Of a stretch of 64,000 bases of DNA, positions 1 to 9,847 are shown in pieces (positions within the stretch are counted from its first letter, which is position 1; each line of letters opens with the position of its first letter). The position numbers were made by a program, and so were the translations under genes. The stretch comes from Mycobacterium terramassiliense. GTDB lineage: Bacteria; Actinomycetota; Actinomycetes; Mycobacteriales; Mycobacteriaceae. The stretch is from positions 186,001-250,000 of the forward strand of contig NZ_LT717701.1 of NCBI RefSeq assembly GCF_900157385.1. The letters run 5' to 3'. Under the pieces are notes generated by a model. It saw nothing but the letters and a program-made list of their open reading frames with translations. It was not told the DNA's origin and made no database searches.

Positions 1-127
1 AGCGAGCGAATCCCGACGCGCCGCACTCGTCGGCGTCATCGTGTGCCGTCCACGCAGCCCAGCTGTGGACAGGCCCGTGACGCGCCAGGATCATTAGGCG
101 CGGTAGACGTAGGTGAAGGGTGACGGA

Positions 128-3100
128 ATGAAGATTCCGGGCGTGGCCAGCGTCGTCGCTGGCGTGACCGGCGGGGCCGCGCAGGTGGTGCGGGCCGGCG
201 TCTCCACCGCGGCCGGTGCCGCGGGGGCGGTGCAGACGCTCGCCAGCCCGGTGGTGGAACTGGCCGGCCCGGTGCTTCAGTCGATGGCTCACACGACGAG
301 CCGGGCGATCGGCGTGGGCCCTGAATCCGACGGTTCGCGCGGCGACGCCAGCCCGCCGGTGCGCTGGCAGAGCGGGCGGCGGGTGCATTTCGACCTCGAC
401 CCGTTGCTGCCTTTCCCGCGCTGGAACGAGCATGCGGCGGTGGTGGAGGAGCCGGTCCGCCGCATTCCCGGAGTGGCCAGCGCCCACGTCGAGGGCGCAC
501 TTGGCCGGCTCGTGGTCGAACTCGAGAGCGAGGCCGACAGCGGCGCAGTGCTCGACGAGGTGCGAGACACGGTGTGCCATGTCGCCGCCGATCTGAATTT
601 GACGGCACCGAGGTCGGCACCCCGGACCGCGCCGTTCGCCGACCCGGGCAATCCGCTGGCGATCCTGGTCCCGATGACCGCGGCGGCGATGGACGTCGCG
701 GCGATCGGTGCGGCGGTCACCGGCTGGCTGGGTCGATTGCCCGTCGCGCCGCGCAGCGCGCGCGCCGCCGCCGCCCTGCTCAATCATCAGCCAAGGGTGG
801 TAGCCGTGCTGGAGTCGCGGCTGGGTCGCGTCGGCACCGACATCGCCCTCAGCGCCTCGACGGCGCTCGCCAACGGGCTGACCCATGCCGTGGGCACGCC
901 CCTGATCGATCTGGCGCAACGCAGCCTGCAGATCTCCGAAGCGTCGGCTCACCGGCAGCGATGGCGAGAGCGCGAGCCCGAGCTGGCCTCCCCCAAGCGG
1001 CCGCAAGCCCCGGTGGTTCCGGTCATCTCCTCGGCGGGGCCCAAAACGCAGGCGCCCCGGCACAATTGGGCCGCCGCCGCGGCGGGTGAGGTTTCCCACG
1101 TGGTTGTCGGCGGGGCCATCGACGCGGCCATCGACACCGCGAAGGGATCGATGGCCGGGCCGGTGGAGGAATACGTCGATCAGGCGGCGAACGCCTCGTT
1201 GATCGCCGCGGCCGGCGCGCTGCTGGCCGGCGGCGGCACCGAAGACGCGGCCGGCGCGCTACTGGCCGGCGTGCCGCGGGCGGCGCACGCGGGCCGGCAG
1301 GCGTTCGCCGCCGTGCTGGGCCGCGGGCTGGCCAACGCCGGACAGCTGGTCCTCGACCCCGGCGCGTTGCGTCGGATGGATCGCGTGAAGGTGGTCGTCA
1401 TCGACGGAGCGGCGCTGCGGGGCGACAACCGCGCGGTGTTGCGGGCTCAGGGCGACATCCCGGGCTGGGACGAGGACCGGGTTTACGAGGTCGCCGACGC
1501 GCTGCTCCACGGCGAGGAGGCACCCGAGCCGGACCCGGATGAGTTGCCGGCCACCGGCGCACGACTGCACTGGATCCGTGCGCAGGGCCCCTCGGCGATG
1601 CCCGCCCAGGGGCTCGAGCATGCCGACCTGGTGGTCGATGGCGAACGCGTCGGCAGCGTCGACGTGGGATGGGAGGTCGACCCGTTCGCCATCCCGCTGC
1701 TACAGACCGCCGCCCGGACCGGGGCGCGGGTGGTGCTGCGTCACGTGGCCGGCACCGAAGACCTGACCGCCAGCGTCGCGGTGAGTCACCCGCCGGGCAC
1801 CCCGTTGCTGCAGCTGGTTCGCGACCTGCGGACGGATCGCGGGCCGGTGTTGCTGATCACCGCGCTGCACCGTGACTTCGCGTCGACGGACACGTTGGCG
1901 GCGCTGGCCATCGCCGACGTCGGTGTGGCCCTCGACGATCCGCAGGCGGCGACGCCGTGGACCGCGGACATCATCACCGGCACCGACCTGGCGGCGGCGG
2001 TTCGCATCCTGTCGGCGCTGCCGGTGGCCCGGGAGGCGACCGAATCCGCGGTGCGCCTTGCCAAGGGCGGCAGCACCCTGGCCGGCCTGCTGCTGGTCAC
2101 CGGTGATCCCGGCTCGGCCAATCCGCTGGCCCTGCAGCGCTGGCTCAACCCGGTCAACGCGGCGGCCGCGGCCGCCTTGATACAGGGAACCTTCTCGGCC
2201 AGCAGGGTGTTACGGCTGCCCGATCCCACGCCGCAGCCGCTGACCGCGTGGCATGCCCTGGACCCCGAGATCGTCTACTCCCGCCTGACCAGCCGCACGC
2301 GACCGCTCGCCGTCGAGCCCGGAATCGCGCCCTGGCGACAGGTTCTCGACGACCTGTCCTACAACCCGGTAGTCGCGCCGCTGCGGGGCCCGGCGGCCCG
2401 GATGGGCCGCCTGCTGTCGGCGACGCGGGCCGAGCTCGCCGATCCGCTGACGCCGATCCTGGCCGTGGGAGCGGCGGCGTCGGCGATCGTCGGCAGCAAT
2501 GTCGACGCCCTGCTGGTGGCCGGCGTGATGACCGCCAACGCCATCGCCGGCGGGGTGCAACGGTTGCGCGCCGAGGCGGCGGTCGCCGAACTGTTCGCCG
2601 AGCAGGAAAAGCACGCGCGCCGCGTCGTGCTCCCCACCGTGGCGACGGCGCACCGCCGGCTCGAGGCGGCTCGCACGACCGAGCGAACGGTCACGGTGAG
2701 CGCGAAATCGCTGCGCCCGGGCGAAATCATCGACCTCGCCGCGCCGGAGGTGGTACCGGCGGACGCACGACTGCTGGTGGCCGAGGACCTGGAGGTCGAC
2801 GAGTCCTTCCTCACCGGCGAGTCGCTGCCGGTCGACAAGCAGGTCGAGCCCGTCGCCGCCGCCGAATCCGACCGGGCCAGCATGCTGTTCGAGGGCAGCA
2901 CCATCGTCGCGGGGCGAGCGCGGGCGATCGTCGTCGCCACCGGCGCCGGCACCGCCGCGCAGCGCGCGCTGATGGCGATCGCCGATGTCGAGTCGGCCGC
3001 GGGCGTGCAGGCCCGGTTGCGGGAATTGACCAGCAAGGTGCTTCCGCTGACCCTGGCCGGCGGTGCGGCGGTGACGGGTCTGGCGCTGGCGCACCGGGGC

Positions 3101-4972
3101 TCGCTGCGGCAGGCGGTCGCCGACGGCGTCGCCATCGCCGTCGCCGCCGTTCCCGAGGGCCTGCCGCTGGTGGCCACCCTTGCCCAGCTCGCCGCCGCCC
3201 AGCGGTTGTCACGGCGGGGGGCGCTGGTCCGCACGCCGCGCGCCATCGAAGCGCTCGGCCGGGTCGAGACGGTGTGTTTCGACAAGACCGGCACCCTCAC
3301 CGAGAACCACCTGCGCGTCGTTTCCGCGGTGCCGCATGCGACCAGCGCGCAGGGCCCGCTTCCCGAAGCCGGCGACCCGCAGGCCGCCGAGGTGCTGCGC
3401 GTCGCCGCGCGGGCGTGCACCCAGCCGCACAACGGGCAGGGCCACGCGCACGCCACCGACGAGGCCATCCTGACGGCCGCCAATTCCCTTGATGGCCATG
3501 GCGATTCGGAATGGACGGTGCTCGCGGAGGTGCCGTTCGAATCCAGTCGCGGCTACTCCGCCTCGATCGGCAGCGCCAACTCGGCGGGGCCGATGCTGAT
3601 GGTCAAGGGTGCACCCGAGCAGATTCTGCCGCGCTGCCGGTTCGCCGATGTGGACGCCGATCAGGACCATGCGGAGTCGTTGGTGATGCGCCTCGCCGAA
3701 CAAGGCCTGCGGGTGCTGGCGGTGGCGCAGCGCCGCTGGGACGGCGGGACCACCGAGGAGGACACCGACGCCGACAGCGTCGACGCCGCCGCGCACGACT
3801 TGGAATTGATCGGCTACGTCGGTTTGGCCGACACGGCACGGGCGTCGGCGCGCCCGCTGATCGAGACGCTGGTGGAGGCCGGTCGCAGGGTGGTGCTGAT
3901 CACGGGGGACCACCCGGTGACGGCCCGCGCGATCGCCCGCCAACTCGGCCTGCCCTCGGACGCGCGCGAAATCACCGGTGCCGAGCTCACCGCGCTCGAC
4001 GAGGACGCCCGGGCCAAGCTCGCCGCCGACGTCCAGGTTTTCGCGCGCGTCAGCCCGGAGCAGAAGGTGCAGATCGTCGCGGCGTTGCAGCACAGCGGGC
4101 AGGCGGTCGCGATGGTCGGCGACGGGGCCAACGATGCCGCCGCGATCCGGATGGCCGACGTGGGCATCGGGGTGAGCGGTCGCGGTTCGTCGGCCGCGCG
4201 CGGCGCCGCCGATATCGTCTTGACCGACAACGACCTTGGCGTGCTGATCGACGCGTTGGTCGAAGGCCGCGGGATGTGGGGCGGCGTGAAAGATGCGGTC
4301 AGCATTCTGGTCGGCGGCAACGTGGGAGAGGTGCTCTTCACCATCATCGGCACCGCGCTGGGGACCGGTCGCGCGCCGGTGGGCACGCGTCAGCTGCTGT
4401 TGGTGAACCTGCTGACCGACATGTTTCCCGCCCTCGCGGTTGCCGTCACCCCGCAGTACCCGCAGCCCGAAGAGGACGAGGACGGCGCGGACCGCGACGC
4501 CGAGGAAATGCAGCGCGCCTTCGAGCTCGCCGCGCTGTCCGAACCCTCGCCGTCGCTCGACGCGCCGCTCATGCGCCAGATCGTCACCCGCGGCGCCATC
4601 ACCGCCGCCGGCGCCACGGCAGCCTGGGCCATCGGCCGCTGGACACCGGGCACCGAACGCCGTACGGCGACAATGGGTCTCACCGCATTGGTCACCACGC
4701 AGCTCGCGCAGACCCTGCTGACGCGCCGCCACAGCCCGCTGGTGATCGCCACCGCGCTGGGCAGCGCCGGCGTCCTGGTCGCCATCGTCCAGACCCCCGG
4801 CGTCAGCCAGTTCTTCGGCTGCACGCCGCTGGGGCCCGTCGCGTGGTCCGGCGTCATCGGCGCGACGGCCGGCACCACCGCCGTGTCGGTGCTGGCGCCC
4901 AATTGGCTGGCCAGGAGGGTCGCCGCGCTCGAACCCAAGCAGCTCGAGGCCTGGGCGGGCTCAGGTCGATAA
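128..4972 (+). CDS. ctpI: CtpI-type cation-transporting P-type ATPase
   Basis: Very large P-type ATPase of 1614 residues, predicted to move a cation across the cytoplasmic membrane at the cost of ATP; the ion is unknown. The C-terminal half has the full catalytic set: TGES near residue 896, the phosphorylated aspartate in DKTGTLT near 1052, and GDGAND near 1330. The long N-terminal region (about 700 residues) is the hallmark of mycobacterial CtpI, which is about 1630 residues in M. tuberculosis. It has Ala-rich helices and no CxxC metal-binding motif. ATG at 128 is preferred over an in-frame GTG at 113 because GAAGGG lies just ahead of it. The last 12 bases overlap the convergent acyl-CoA ligase gene. 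Family call is firm; substrate is not known. Confidence 0.93.
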   Translation: MKIPGVASVVAGVTGGAAQVVRAGVSTAAGAAGAVQTLASPVVELAGPVLQSMAHTTSRAIGVGPESDGSRGDASPPVRWQSGRRVHFDLDPLLPFPRWNEHAAVVEEPVRRIPGVASAHVEGALGRLVVELESEADSGAVLDEVRDTVCHVAADLNLTAPRSAPRTAPFADPGNPLAILVPMTAAAMDVAAIGAAVTGWLGRLPVAPRSARAAAALLNHQPRVVAVLESRLGRVGTDIALSASTALANGLTHAVGTPLIDLAQRSLQISEASAHRQRWREREPELASPKRPQAPVVPVISSAGPKTQAPRHNWAAAAAGEVSHVVVGGAIDAAIDTAKGSMAGPVEEYVDQAANASLIAAAGALLAGGGTEDAAGALLAGVPRAAHAGRQAFAAVLGRGLANAGQLVLDPGALRRMDRVKVVVIDGAALRGDNRAVLRAQGDIPGWDEDRVYEVADALLHGEEAPEPDPDELPATGARLHWIRAQGPSAMPAQGLEHADLVVDGERVGSVDVGWEVDPFAIPLLQTAARTGARVVLRHVAGTEDLTASVAVSHPPGTPLLQLVRDLRTDRGPVLLITALHRDFASTDTLAALAIADVGVALDDPQAATPWTADIITGTDLAAAVRILSALPVAREATESAVRLAKGGSTLAGLLLVTGDPGSANPLALQRWLNPVNAAAAAALIQGTFSASRVLRLPDPTPQPLTAWHALDPEIVYSRLTSRTRPLAVEPGIAPWRQVLDDLSYNPVVAPLRGPAARMGRLLSATRAELADPLTPILAVGAAASAIVGSNVDALLVAGVMTANAIAGGVQRLRAEAAVAELFAEQEKHARRVVLPTVATAHRRLEAARTTERTVTVSAKSLRPGEIIDLAAPEVVPADARLLVAEDLEVDESFLTGESLPVDKQVEPVAAAESDRASMLFEGSTIVAGRARAIVVATGAGTAAQRALMAIADVESAAGVQARLRELTSKVLPLTLAGGAAVTGLALAHRGSLRQAVADGVAIAVAAVPEGLPLVATLAQLAAAQRLSRRGALVRTPRAIEALGRVETVCFDKTGTLTENHLRVVSAVPHATSAQGPLPEAGDPQAAEVLRVAARACTQPHNGQGHAHATDEAILTAANSLDGHGDSEWTVLAEVPFESSRGYSASIGSANSAGPMLMVKGAPEQILPRCRFADVDADQDHAESLVMRLAEQGLRVLAVAQRRWDGGTTEEDTDADSVDAAAHDLELIGYVGLADTARASARPLIETLVEAGRRVVLITGDHPVTARAIARQLGLPSDAREITGAELTALDEDARAKLAADVQVFARVSPEQKVQIVAALQHSGQAVAMVGDGANDAAAIRMADVGIGVSGRGSSAARGAADIVLTDNDLGVLIDALVEGRGMWGGVKDAVSILVGGNVGEVLFTIIGTALGTGRAPVGTRQLLLVNLLTDMFPALAVAVTPQYPQPEEDEDGADRDAEEMQRAFELAALSEPSPSLDAPLMRQIVTRGAITAAGATAAWAIGRWTPGTERRTATMGLTALVTTQLAQTLLTRRHSPLVIATALGSAGVLVAIVQTPGVSQFFGCTPLGPVAWSGVIGATAGTTAVSVLAPNWLARRVAALEPKQLEAWAGSGR

Positions 4973-6562
4973 CTCCTTGCGCACCACCTTGCCCGCGGGG
5001 TTGCGCGGAATGCTGCCGACGATGTTGATGTCCCGCGGTTGTTCGAAGCGGGACACCCTGTCCTTCAGGTAATCCCGCAATGCCGACGGGTCGATGCTGC
5101 GACCCGGCCGCGCGACCACGAAGGCGGCCAGTCGATGACCGAACCGCTCGTCGGGAACGCCGATGACCGCGTTGTCGGCGACGTCGGGGTGCTCGGCGAG
5201 CGCGTTCTCCACCGCGCGCGGGTAGACGTTCTCGCCCCCCGAGATGATCATGTCGTCCTCGCGGCCGACGATGAAAAGCCGCCCGGCATTGTCGAAATAG
5301 CCCATGTCCCCGGTGCTCGTCATGTTCTCGACGACGGCCTTGGCCTCCCCCGAGCCCTCCGTGTAGCCCTCGCTCGCCAGCTCGCCGCCGACGAAGATGC
5401 GCCCGGTGACGCGCGGCCCGACGGGTCGGTCGTTCTTGTCGAAGATGCGCACCGGGCAGCCGGCGACCGGCTTTCCGACGGTCTCGGGGGCCTCGCGCAG
5501 GTCCGCCGGCGTTGCCAACGCGCCGATGCCGACTTCGGTGGAGCCGTAGCCGTTGTAGAGGATGTCGCCGTAGGCATCCATGAACCGCTGGCCCAGGGTG
5601 GGATCCAAGCGGTCCCCGCTGGACAGCGCCACGCGCAAATAGGGCAAGGGGTTTCGCGCGCGCACCCGCTGCGGCAGGTCCAGGATGCGCGCAAGCACCA
5701 CCGGCACCGCGGTGAACGCGTCGGCGCGGTGCAGCGACGCCTGCGCCAGCGCGGCCTCGGCGTCGAAGTGGCGATGCGTCAGCACGGTTCCGCCCAGGGC
5801 CACCGTCAGCATCAGCATGCCGAGGCCCAGCCCGTGAAACATGGGCATCGCCACCGAAATTCGCGAACCGGTTCGCAGCCCGGTGCGATCGAGGATCGTC
5901 ACCCAGACGCCCACCGCCGAACGCAGCTGCGGGGTGCGGGGCACGCCCTTGGGCTTGCCGGTCGTGCCCGACGTCAGCAGCACGATCCGTCCCGGTGCGG
6001 CCACCCGGGGCCTCGGGGGCCGCGGCCCGTCGTCGCGCGCATCGAACCCGGCCGGATCGACGACGGCGACCGATGCGCCGGCCGCAGAGGCGGCGCGCGC
6101 CCGCTCGGCGAACTCGTCGTCGGCCACGATCGTGGTGATCCGGTGCGCGCTCAGCGCGGCGGCCAGCGCGTCGGTGCGGAAATCCGTATTGACGAGCACG
6201 ACGTCGGCGCCGACCAGGGCCACGGCGAAGAAAGCCTTGACGAACCCCCGCCCGTTGCGACACATGACGCCGACCGCGCGGCCGGGTCCCTCCCCGCGGT
6301 CGGACAGCTCGCGGGCGAGCGCTTCGGCTTCCGACCGCAGCTCCCGGTAGGTGAGGGCGCCGTCGTCGTCGACGATGGCCGCCCGGTCCGGCCACCGGGC
6401 CGCCGTGACGCCCAGCAGCGTGTAGGGATTCGTTCCGCCGCGCCGCGCCTCGCGAATCACCCGCACCACCGCGGGCGGGGAGGGCGGCCCCAGCAGCCCG
6501 GACCGCAGCAGCGCCCGCGCGGCCGTCGCGACCACGCCGTCCCGTGAGGCGAACGCGGTCAC
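4961..6562 (-). CDS. fatty-acid--CoA ligase (FadD family)
   Basis: 533-residue member of the adenylate-forming (ANL) superfamily that should activate a carboxylic acid as acyl-AMP and transfer it to CoA. The AMP-binding loop LLTSGTTGKPKG is at about residues 195-207. The GYFDNAGRL/GREDD region follows in the last third, and the conserved lysine is in NPAGKV close to the C terminus. Start is a GTG that overlaps the TGA of the upstream SDR by four bases (GTGA), so the pair is translationally coupled. Length and the pairing with an SDR resemble M. tuberculosis FadD12, but that assignment is only a suggestion. The 3' end overlaps the end of ctpI by 12 bp. Confidence 0.9.
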   Translation of the reverse strand: MTAFASRDGVVATAARALLRSGLLGPPSPPAVVRVIREARRGGTNPYTLLGVTAARWPDRAAIVDDDGALTYRELRSEAEALARELSDRGEGPGRAVGVMCRNGRGFVKAFFAVALVGADVVLVNTDFRTDALAAALSAHRITTIVADDEFAERARAASAAGASVAVVDPAGFDARDDGPRPPRPRVAAPGRIVLLTSGTTGKPKGVPRTPQLRSAVGVWVTILDRTGLRTGSRISVAMPMFHGLGLGMLMLTVALGGTVLTHRHFDAEAALAQASLHRADAFTAVPVVLARILDLPQRVRARNPLPYLRVALSSGDRLDPTLGQRFMDAYGDILYNGYGSTEVGIGALATPADLREAPETVGKPVAGCPVRIFDKNDRPVGPRVTGRIFVGGELASEGYTEGSGEAKAVVENMTSTGDMGYFDNAGRLFIVGREDDMIISGGENVYPRAVENALAEHPDVADNAVIGVPDERFGHRLAAFVVARPGRSIDPSALRDYLKDRVSRFEQPRDINIVGSIPRNPAGKVVRKELST

Positions 6563-7479
6563 GAGCGGGCCTCGCGCGCTTCGGAATCGGCGAAGAATCG
6601 ACGGTGCCACAACCGGGCCGCGCGTTCGGCGGGCCCGGCCAGCAGCACCGACGCCAGCTCGGCCGGCCACACCCAGGGCGGTTCGTTGGTGCGGGGCCGC
6701 TCGATGACCGCCTTGGCGATGGCGTCGGCGGCTTCGTCCGGAGACATGCCGGGCAGCCGGCCCAGGATCGGCGTGGGTGCGATCATCCGGGTGCGCACCA
6801 GCGCGAAGTAAACCGACGTGACATCCACGCCGTCGACGTGCAATTCCGGCGCCACACTGCGCAGCCAGCGGTCGAACGCGCCCTTGGACGCCTGGTAGGC
6901 GCCCCACTGCGGGCCGGGAACGACGCGCACGCCGACGCTCGAGACGTTCACGATGTGCCCGGCGCCGCGCTCGCGCATGGCCGGTAGCAACCCCAGCAGC
7001 AGCCAGATCGGTCCCAGGTAGTTGATGTCGATGGTGCGCTGAAAGTCGTGCGGCCGGTCGTACTGGTCATGCAGCGAGCGGCGCAACGACTTGCCGGCGT
7101 TGCTCACCACGATGTCGAGCGGGCCGTAGTCCTCGGTGATCTGCTTGGTCAGCGTGCCGACGGCGGCCTCGTCGGTGAGGTCGGTCGGGTAGGCGACGGC
7201 CCGGCCGCCGCCCGCGTTGATCGCGGCCGCAAGGTCCTCCAATTTCTCCGCCGACCGGGCGACGACGAGCACCGTCGCTCCGGCGGCGGCCATCGTGCGG
7301 GCCGTCGCTTCGCCGATCCCGTAGGACGCGCCTGTCACCAATACCGTCTTGCCCGAGACGCTCTCGCGCAGCTTGTCGGGGTCGGAGACCCGCGCCGGAT
7401 TGGCCACTCGGTCGGTGGCCGCCGCAAGGACTCGCTGGATGGGCTGTGCTATCACGTTCACGTTCGCTGCCGCATTCAC
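6559..7479 (-). CDS. SDR family NAD(P)-dependent oxidoreductase
   Basis: 306-residue short-chain dehydrogenase/reductase. An unusual N-terminal extension of about 45 residues precedes the Rossmann motif TGASYGIG (49-56). NAG is near 127-129, and the catalytic set is Ser180, Tyr195 and Lys199 (YQASK). It probably reduces or oxidises a lipid-derived carbonyl or alcohol. Its stop codon overlaps the start of the acyl-CoA ligase, so both are one transcription unit in which the ligase could activate a substrate or product of this enzyme (inference). The GTG start at 7479 has no clear ribosome-binding site; later in-frame GTGs are possible starts. Confidence 0.88.
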   Translation of the reverse strand: MNAAANVNVIAQPIQRVLAAATDRVANPARVSDPDKLRESVSGKTVLVTGASYGIGEATARTMAAAGATVLVVARSAEKLEDLAAAINAGGGRAVAYPTDLTDEAAVGTLTKQITEDYGPLDIVVSNAGKSLRRSLHDQYDRPHDFQRTIDINYLGPIWLLLGLLPAMRERGAGHIVNVSSVGVRVVPGPQWGAYQASKGAFDRWLRSVAPELHVDGVDVTSVYFALVRTRMIAPTPILGRLPGMSPDEAADAIAKAVIERPRTNEPPWVWPAELASVLLAGPAERAARLWHRRFFADSEAREARS

Positions 7480-7700
7480 TCAGAATTGCGCGCCGAGGGT
7501 GCGGCTCTGGCTTGACCGTGCGCCTCGACTCGAGCTACAGCTAGCAGACCACACCGGGGTCCGGCGCCGCGCCCGGGCCCGGCGTTTCCCGTCCGGCACC
7601 GGCCGTCGCGAGGCGCGCCGCCGGGGCTTTTTTACGACTCTGAAACAATTGCCAGAAAAATCTCTGTTTAGGCAACGGTTTGCATGGGCACAATTGCGGC

Positions 7701-8432
7701 ATGATCGCACGTCAACTCCCTCGTCTCCTTGGTTCCGCGGCAGTCGCGGCGGCCGGCCTCAGCGCCTCGGTTCTCGCACCTGCCATCCCGTTAGCCTCCG
7801 CCCAATGCCCGGACGTCCAGGTGGTGTTCGCCCGGGGCACCGGTGAACCCCCGGGGGTCGGGCCGACCGGACAGGCGTTCGTCGATGACCTGCGTTCGCG
7901 CGTCGGCGGAAAGTCGCTCGACGTGTATCCGGTCAACTACCCCGCCAGCAACGAGTGGGACACCGGCCTCGACGGCATCCGCGACGCCGGCGCGCACGTC
8001 GTGTCCATGGCACACGATTGCCCCAACACCAAGATGGTGCTCAGCGGCTACTCCCAGGGCGCGGCCGTGATGGGCTTCGTCACCTCGGCCGCCGTACCCG
8101 ACGGCGTGGATCCCAACACGGTGCCCAAGCCGCTGGACCCGTCCGTGGCCGACCACGTCTCGTCGGTCGTGCTGTTCGGCATGCCCAACGTCCGGGCGAT
8201 GAACTTCCTCAACGAGCCTCCGGTCGCCATCGGCCCGCTCTATCAGCCCAAGACCATCAAGGTGTGCGCCCCGGAGGACCCGGTCTGCTCCGACGGCATG
8301 AACTTCGCCGCGCACGACACGTACGCGTCCGACGGGCAGATCATCGACAAGGGCGCCGCGTTCGCTGCCAGTCACCTCGGCGGCAACGGCGCCACCCCGG
8401 CCGGGGCTCCCGGTGGAGGATTTGGCACCTAG
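7701..8432 (+). CDS. secreted cutinase family esterase
   Basis: 243-residue serine esterase of the cutinase (Culp) family, exported and acting on lipid esters outside the cytoplasmic membrane. A signal peptide spans about residues 1-34, ending in LASA before QCPD. The nucleophile is Ser118 in GYSQG. The Asp/His pair lies in DPVCSDG (about 193) and AAHDTY (His205). Cysteines at 36/107 and 189/196 fit the two conserved disulfides. The C-terminal tail is Gly/Ala/Pro rich. ATG at 7701 (MIARQL) is preferred to an upstream TTG because it gives a normal signal peptide. Divergent from the SDR at 7479 with about 220 bp between them; nothing definite was seen in that gap. Confidence 0.93.
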   Translation: MIARQLPRLLGSAAVAAAGLSASVLAPAIPLASAQCPDVQVVFARGTGEPPGVGPTGQAFVDDLRSRVGGKSLDVYPVNYPASNEWDTGLDGIRDAGAHVVSMAHDCPNTKMVLSGYSQGAAVMGFVTSAAVPDGVDPNTVPKPLDPSVADHVSSVVLFGMPNVRAMNFLNEPPVAIGPLYQPKTIKVCAPEDPVCSDGMNFAAHDTYASDGQIIDKGAAFAASHLGGNGATPAGAPGGGFGT

Positions 8433-9844
8433 GCCCGGCTGGTCCCGATGAAGCCCTTGTTGCGCATCAGGTGATCCGCCAGGAATCCGTTGTGGGGGAT
8501 TTCGGGCGCCGCATAGAACGTCGGGTGCGGGTCGCGGTAGACGTTGGCGATCGTCGGCTCGTCGAGCAGCTCGTCGAGCAGCCGGTCGTCGCCGGTGATA
8601 GCCGTGACGACCAACGAGTGCCGTAGCGGCTCGACGCCGGCGGCGCGCGACCACGGCGCCACCCACACGCACGGAAACGGCAGCTCGACGTTGAGGCTGT
8701 CCGTGAGCCGGCCGGAGCCGGGTTCGGCCAGCAGGTGCACGGCCGGGCGCAGCGCGGCGTACCCGTCCCCGACCGCGGCGACCACCTGATCGGCGCCGAG
8801 CAGCGGCGTCGTTCCGGCGGCCTTGGCCGCCAGGTAGTCCGCCACCGCGCGCGCCTGCTCGAGGGGCTGGGTGGGCAAGAGCGCGCGCTCGTCGTCGCTG
8901 GGCAGCGGCCGGATCGCCGCGAGCCGCTCGGCGATCGCGCGGGCCAACGGCGCGGGGTCGCCCTCGTAGAGCACCGCGCTGGCGTTGACGCACGCCATGC
9001 CGCCCAGCTCGGCGATCGAGTCGACGACGAGGTCGAGGTGGTCGCGCCAATCCCGGTCGGCGGTGATCAGGATCTTGGCGCGCCCGGGTCCGTTCACCAC
9101 CACCGCGGGGTCGCCGGCGTACTTGTCCACCACGTCCTGGCCGCCGTAGACCATGGCCACGTCCGCCGACCGCACGACCTCGTCGGCTCCGCCGTGGTCG
9201 GTGGGCAAATACGCCGCGTCTTCGGGACGAAACCCCGACTGCCGCAGGGCGTTCACCAGCCGGTGCGCGGTCAGCGGCTCGCGGCGCGACGGCCGGACCG
9301 CCACGCGGTAGCCCAATGCCAGCGCCTGTGGCCACAGGCCGTGCACGCCCGGGCCGTTCCCGGCCGCGTGCACGGCGAACACCTCGCCGCGGCGGGCCCA
9401 CACCGCGCCGCCGCGGGTGGGGTCCTCGCGCCAGTCGAGCGCGGCGCCCGCCGGGCGCGCCGCTCGCACGGCATCGAAGGCCGTGGCGACGGCGTGACCC
9501 ACGCCGCGGGCCCCGGCGCGGGTCACCGCGACGGGCAGCCCGGATATGCCGCTGGCCAGGCGAACGTAGCCGTCGAAATCGAGCCCGCCGATGATGGCGG
9601 TGGCGAAGAGCTCGGCCGCTTTGCCGAGCGCGGCTTCGCGCTTCGCGACGGGCAGCGGCCGGCTTTTGCGCTGCGCCCCGATGGTGCGCGAAACATACAG
9701 CGGCGGAACGATGCTCAGCTCCACGACAGCAGCGCCCGCGGTGCTCGTGATGATTTCGCGGTTGCGGGTGCGGTAATCACCACCCGGACCGAGCGCGTCG
9801 ACTCGCACCAAATCGGTTGCGGGAAAGGCTTGTTCGGATCCCAT
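8429..9844 (-). CDS. LuxC/EhpG-like acyl reductase (aldehyde dehydrogenase superfamily)
   Basis: 471-residue protein of the ALDH superfamily resembling acyl-CoA/acyl reductases such as LuxC. Expected role: NAD(P)H-dependent reduction of an activated acid to an aldehyde. Visible features are the AGNGPGVHG segment (about 161-169), RPSRREP (184-190) and a catalytic-type cysteine, Cys285, in GGMACVNAS. It is preceded by only 3 bp by the AMP-binding protein at 9848-10936. That arrangement matches the LuxE-LuxC and EhpF-EhpG pairs, which activate and then reduce a carboxylic acid. Substrate is unknown. It overlaps the end of the convergent cutinase gene by 4 bp. Confidence 0.8.
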   Translation of the reverse strand: MGSEQAFPATDLVRVDALGPGGDYRTRNREIITSTAGAAVVELSIVPPLYVSRTIGAQRKSRPLPVAKREAALGKAAELFATAIIGGLDFDGYVRLASGISGLPVAVTRAGARGVGHAVATAFDAVRAARPAGAALDWREDPTRGGAVWARRGEVFAVHAAGNGPGVHGLWPQALALGYRVAVRPSRREPLTAHRLVNALRQSGFRPEDAAYLPTDHGGADEVVRSADVAMVYGGQDVVDKYAGDPAVVVNGPGRAKILITADRDWRDHLDLVVDSIAELGGMACVNASAVLYEGDPAPLARAIAERLAAIRPLPSDDERALLPTQPLEQARAVADYLAAKAAGTTPLLGADQVVAAVGDGYAALRPAVHLLAEPGSGRLTDSLNVELPFPCVWVAPWSRAAGVEPLRHSLVVTAITGDDRLLDELLDEPTIANVYRDPHPTFYAAPEIPHNGFLADHLMRNKGFIGTSRA

Positions 9845-9847
9845 CGT

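Noticed and set aside
1..127. Minus-strand reading frames upstream of and opposite ctpI, rich in Arg/Pro.
   Set aside because: They are shadows of the high-GC ctpI codons and lack family features; the start of ctpI at 128 has its own ribosome-binding site.
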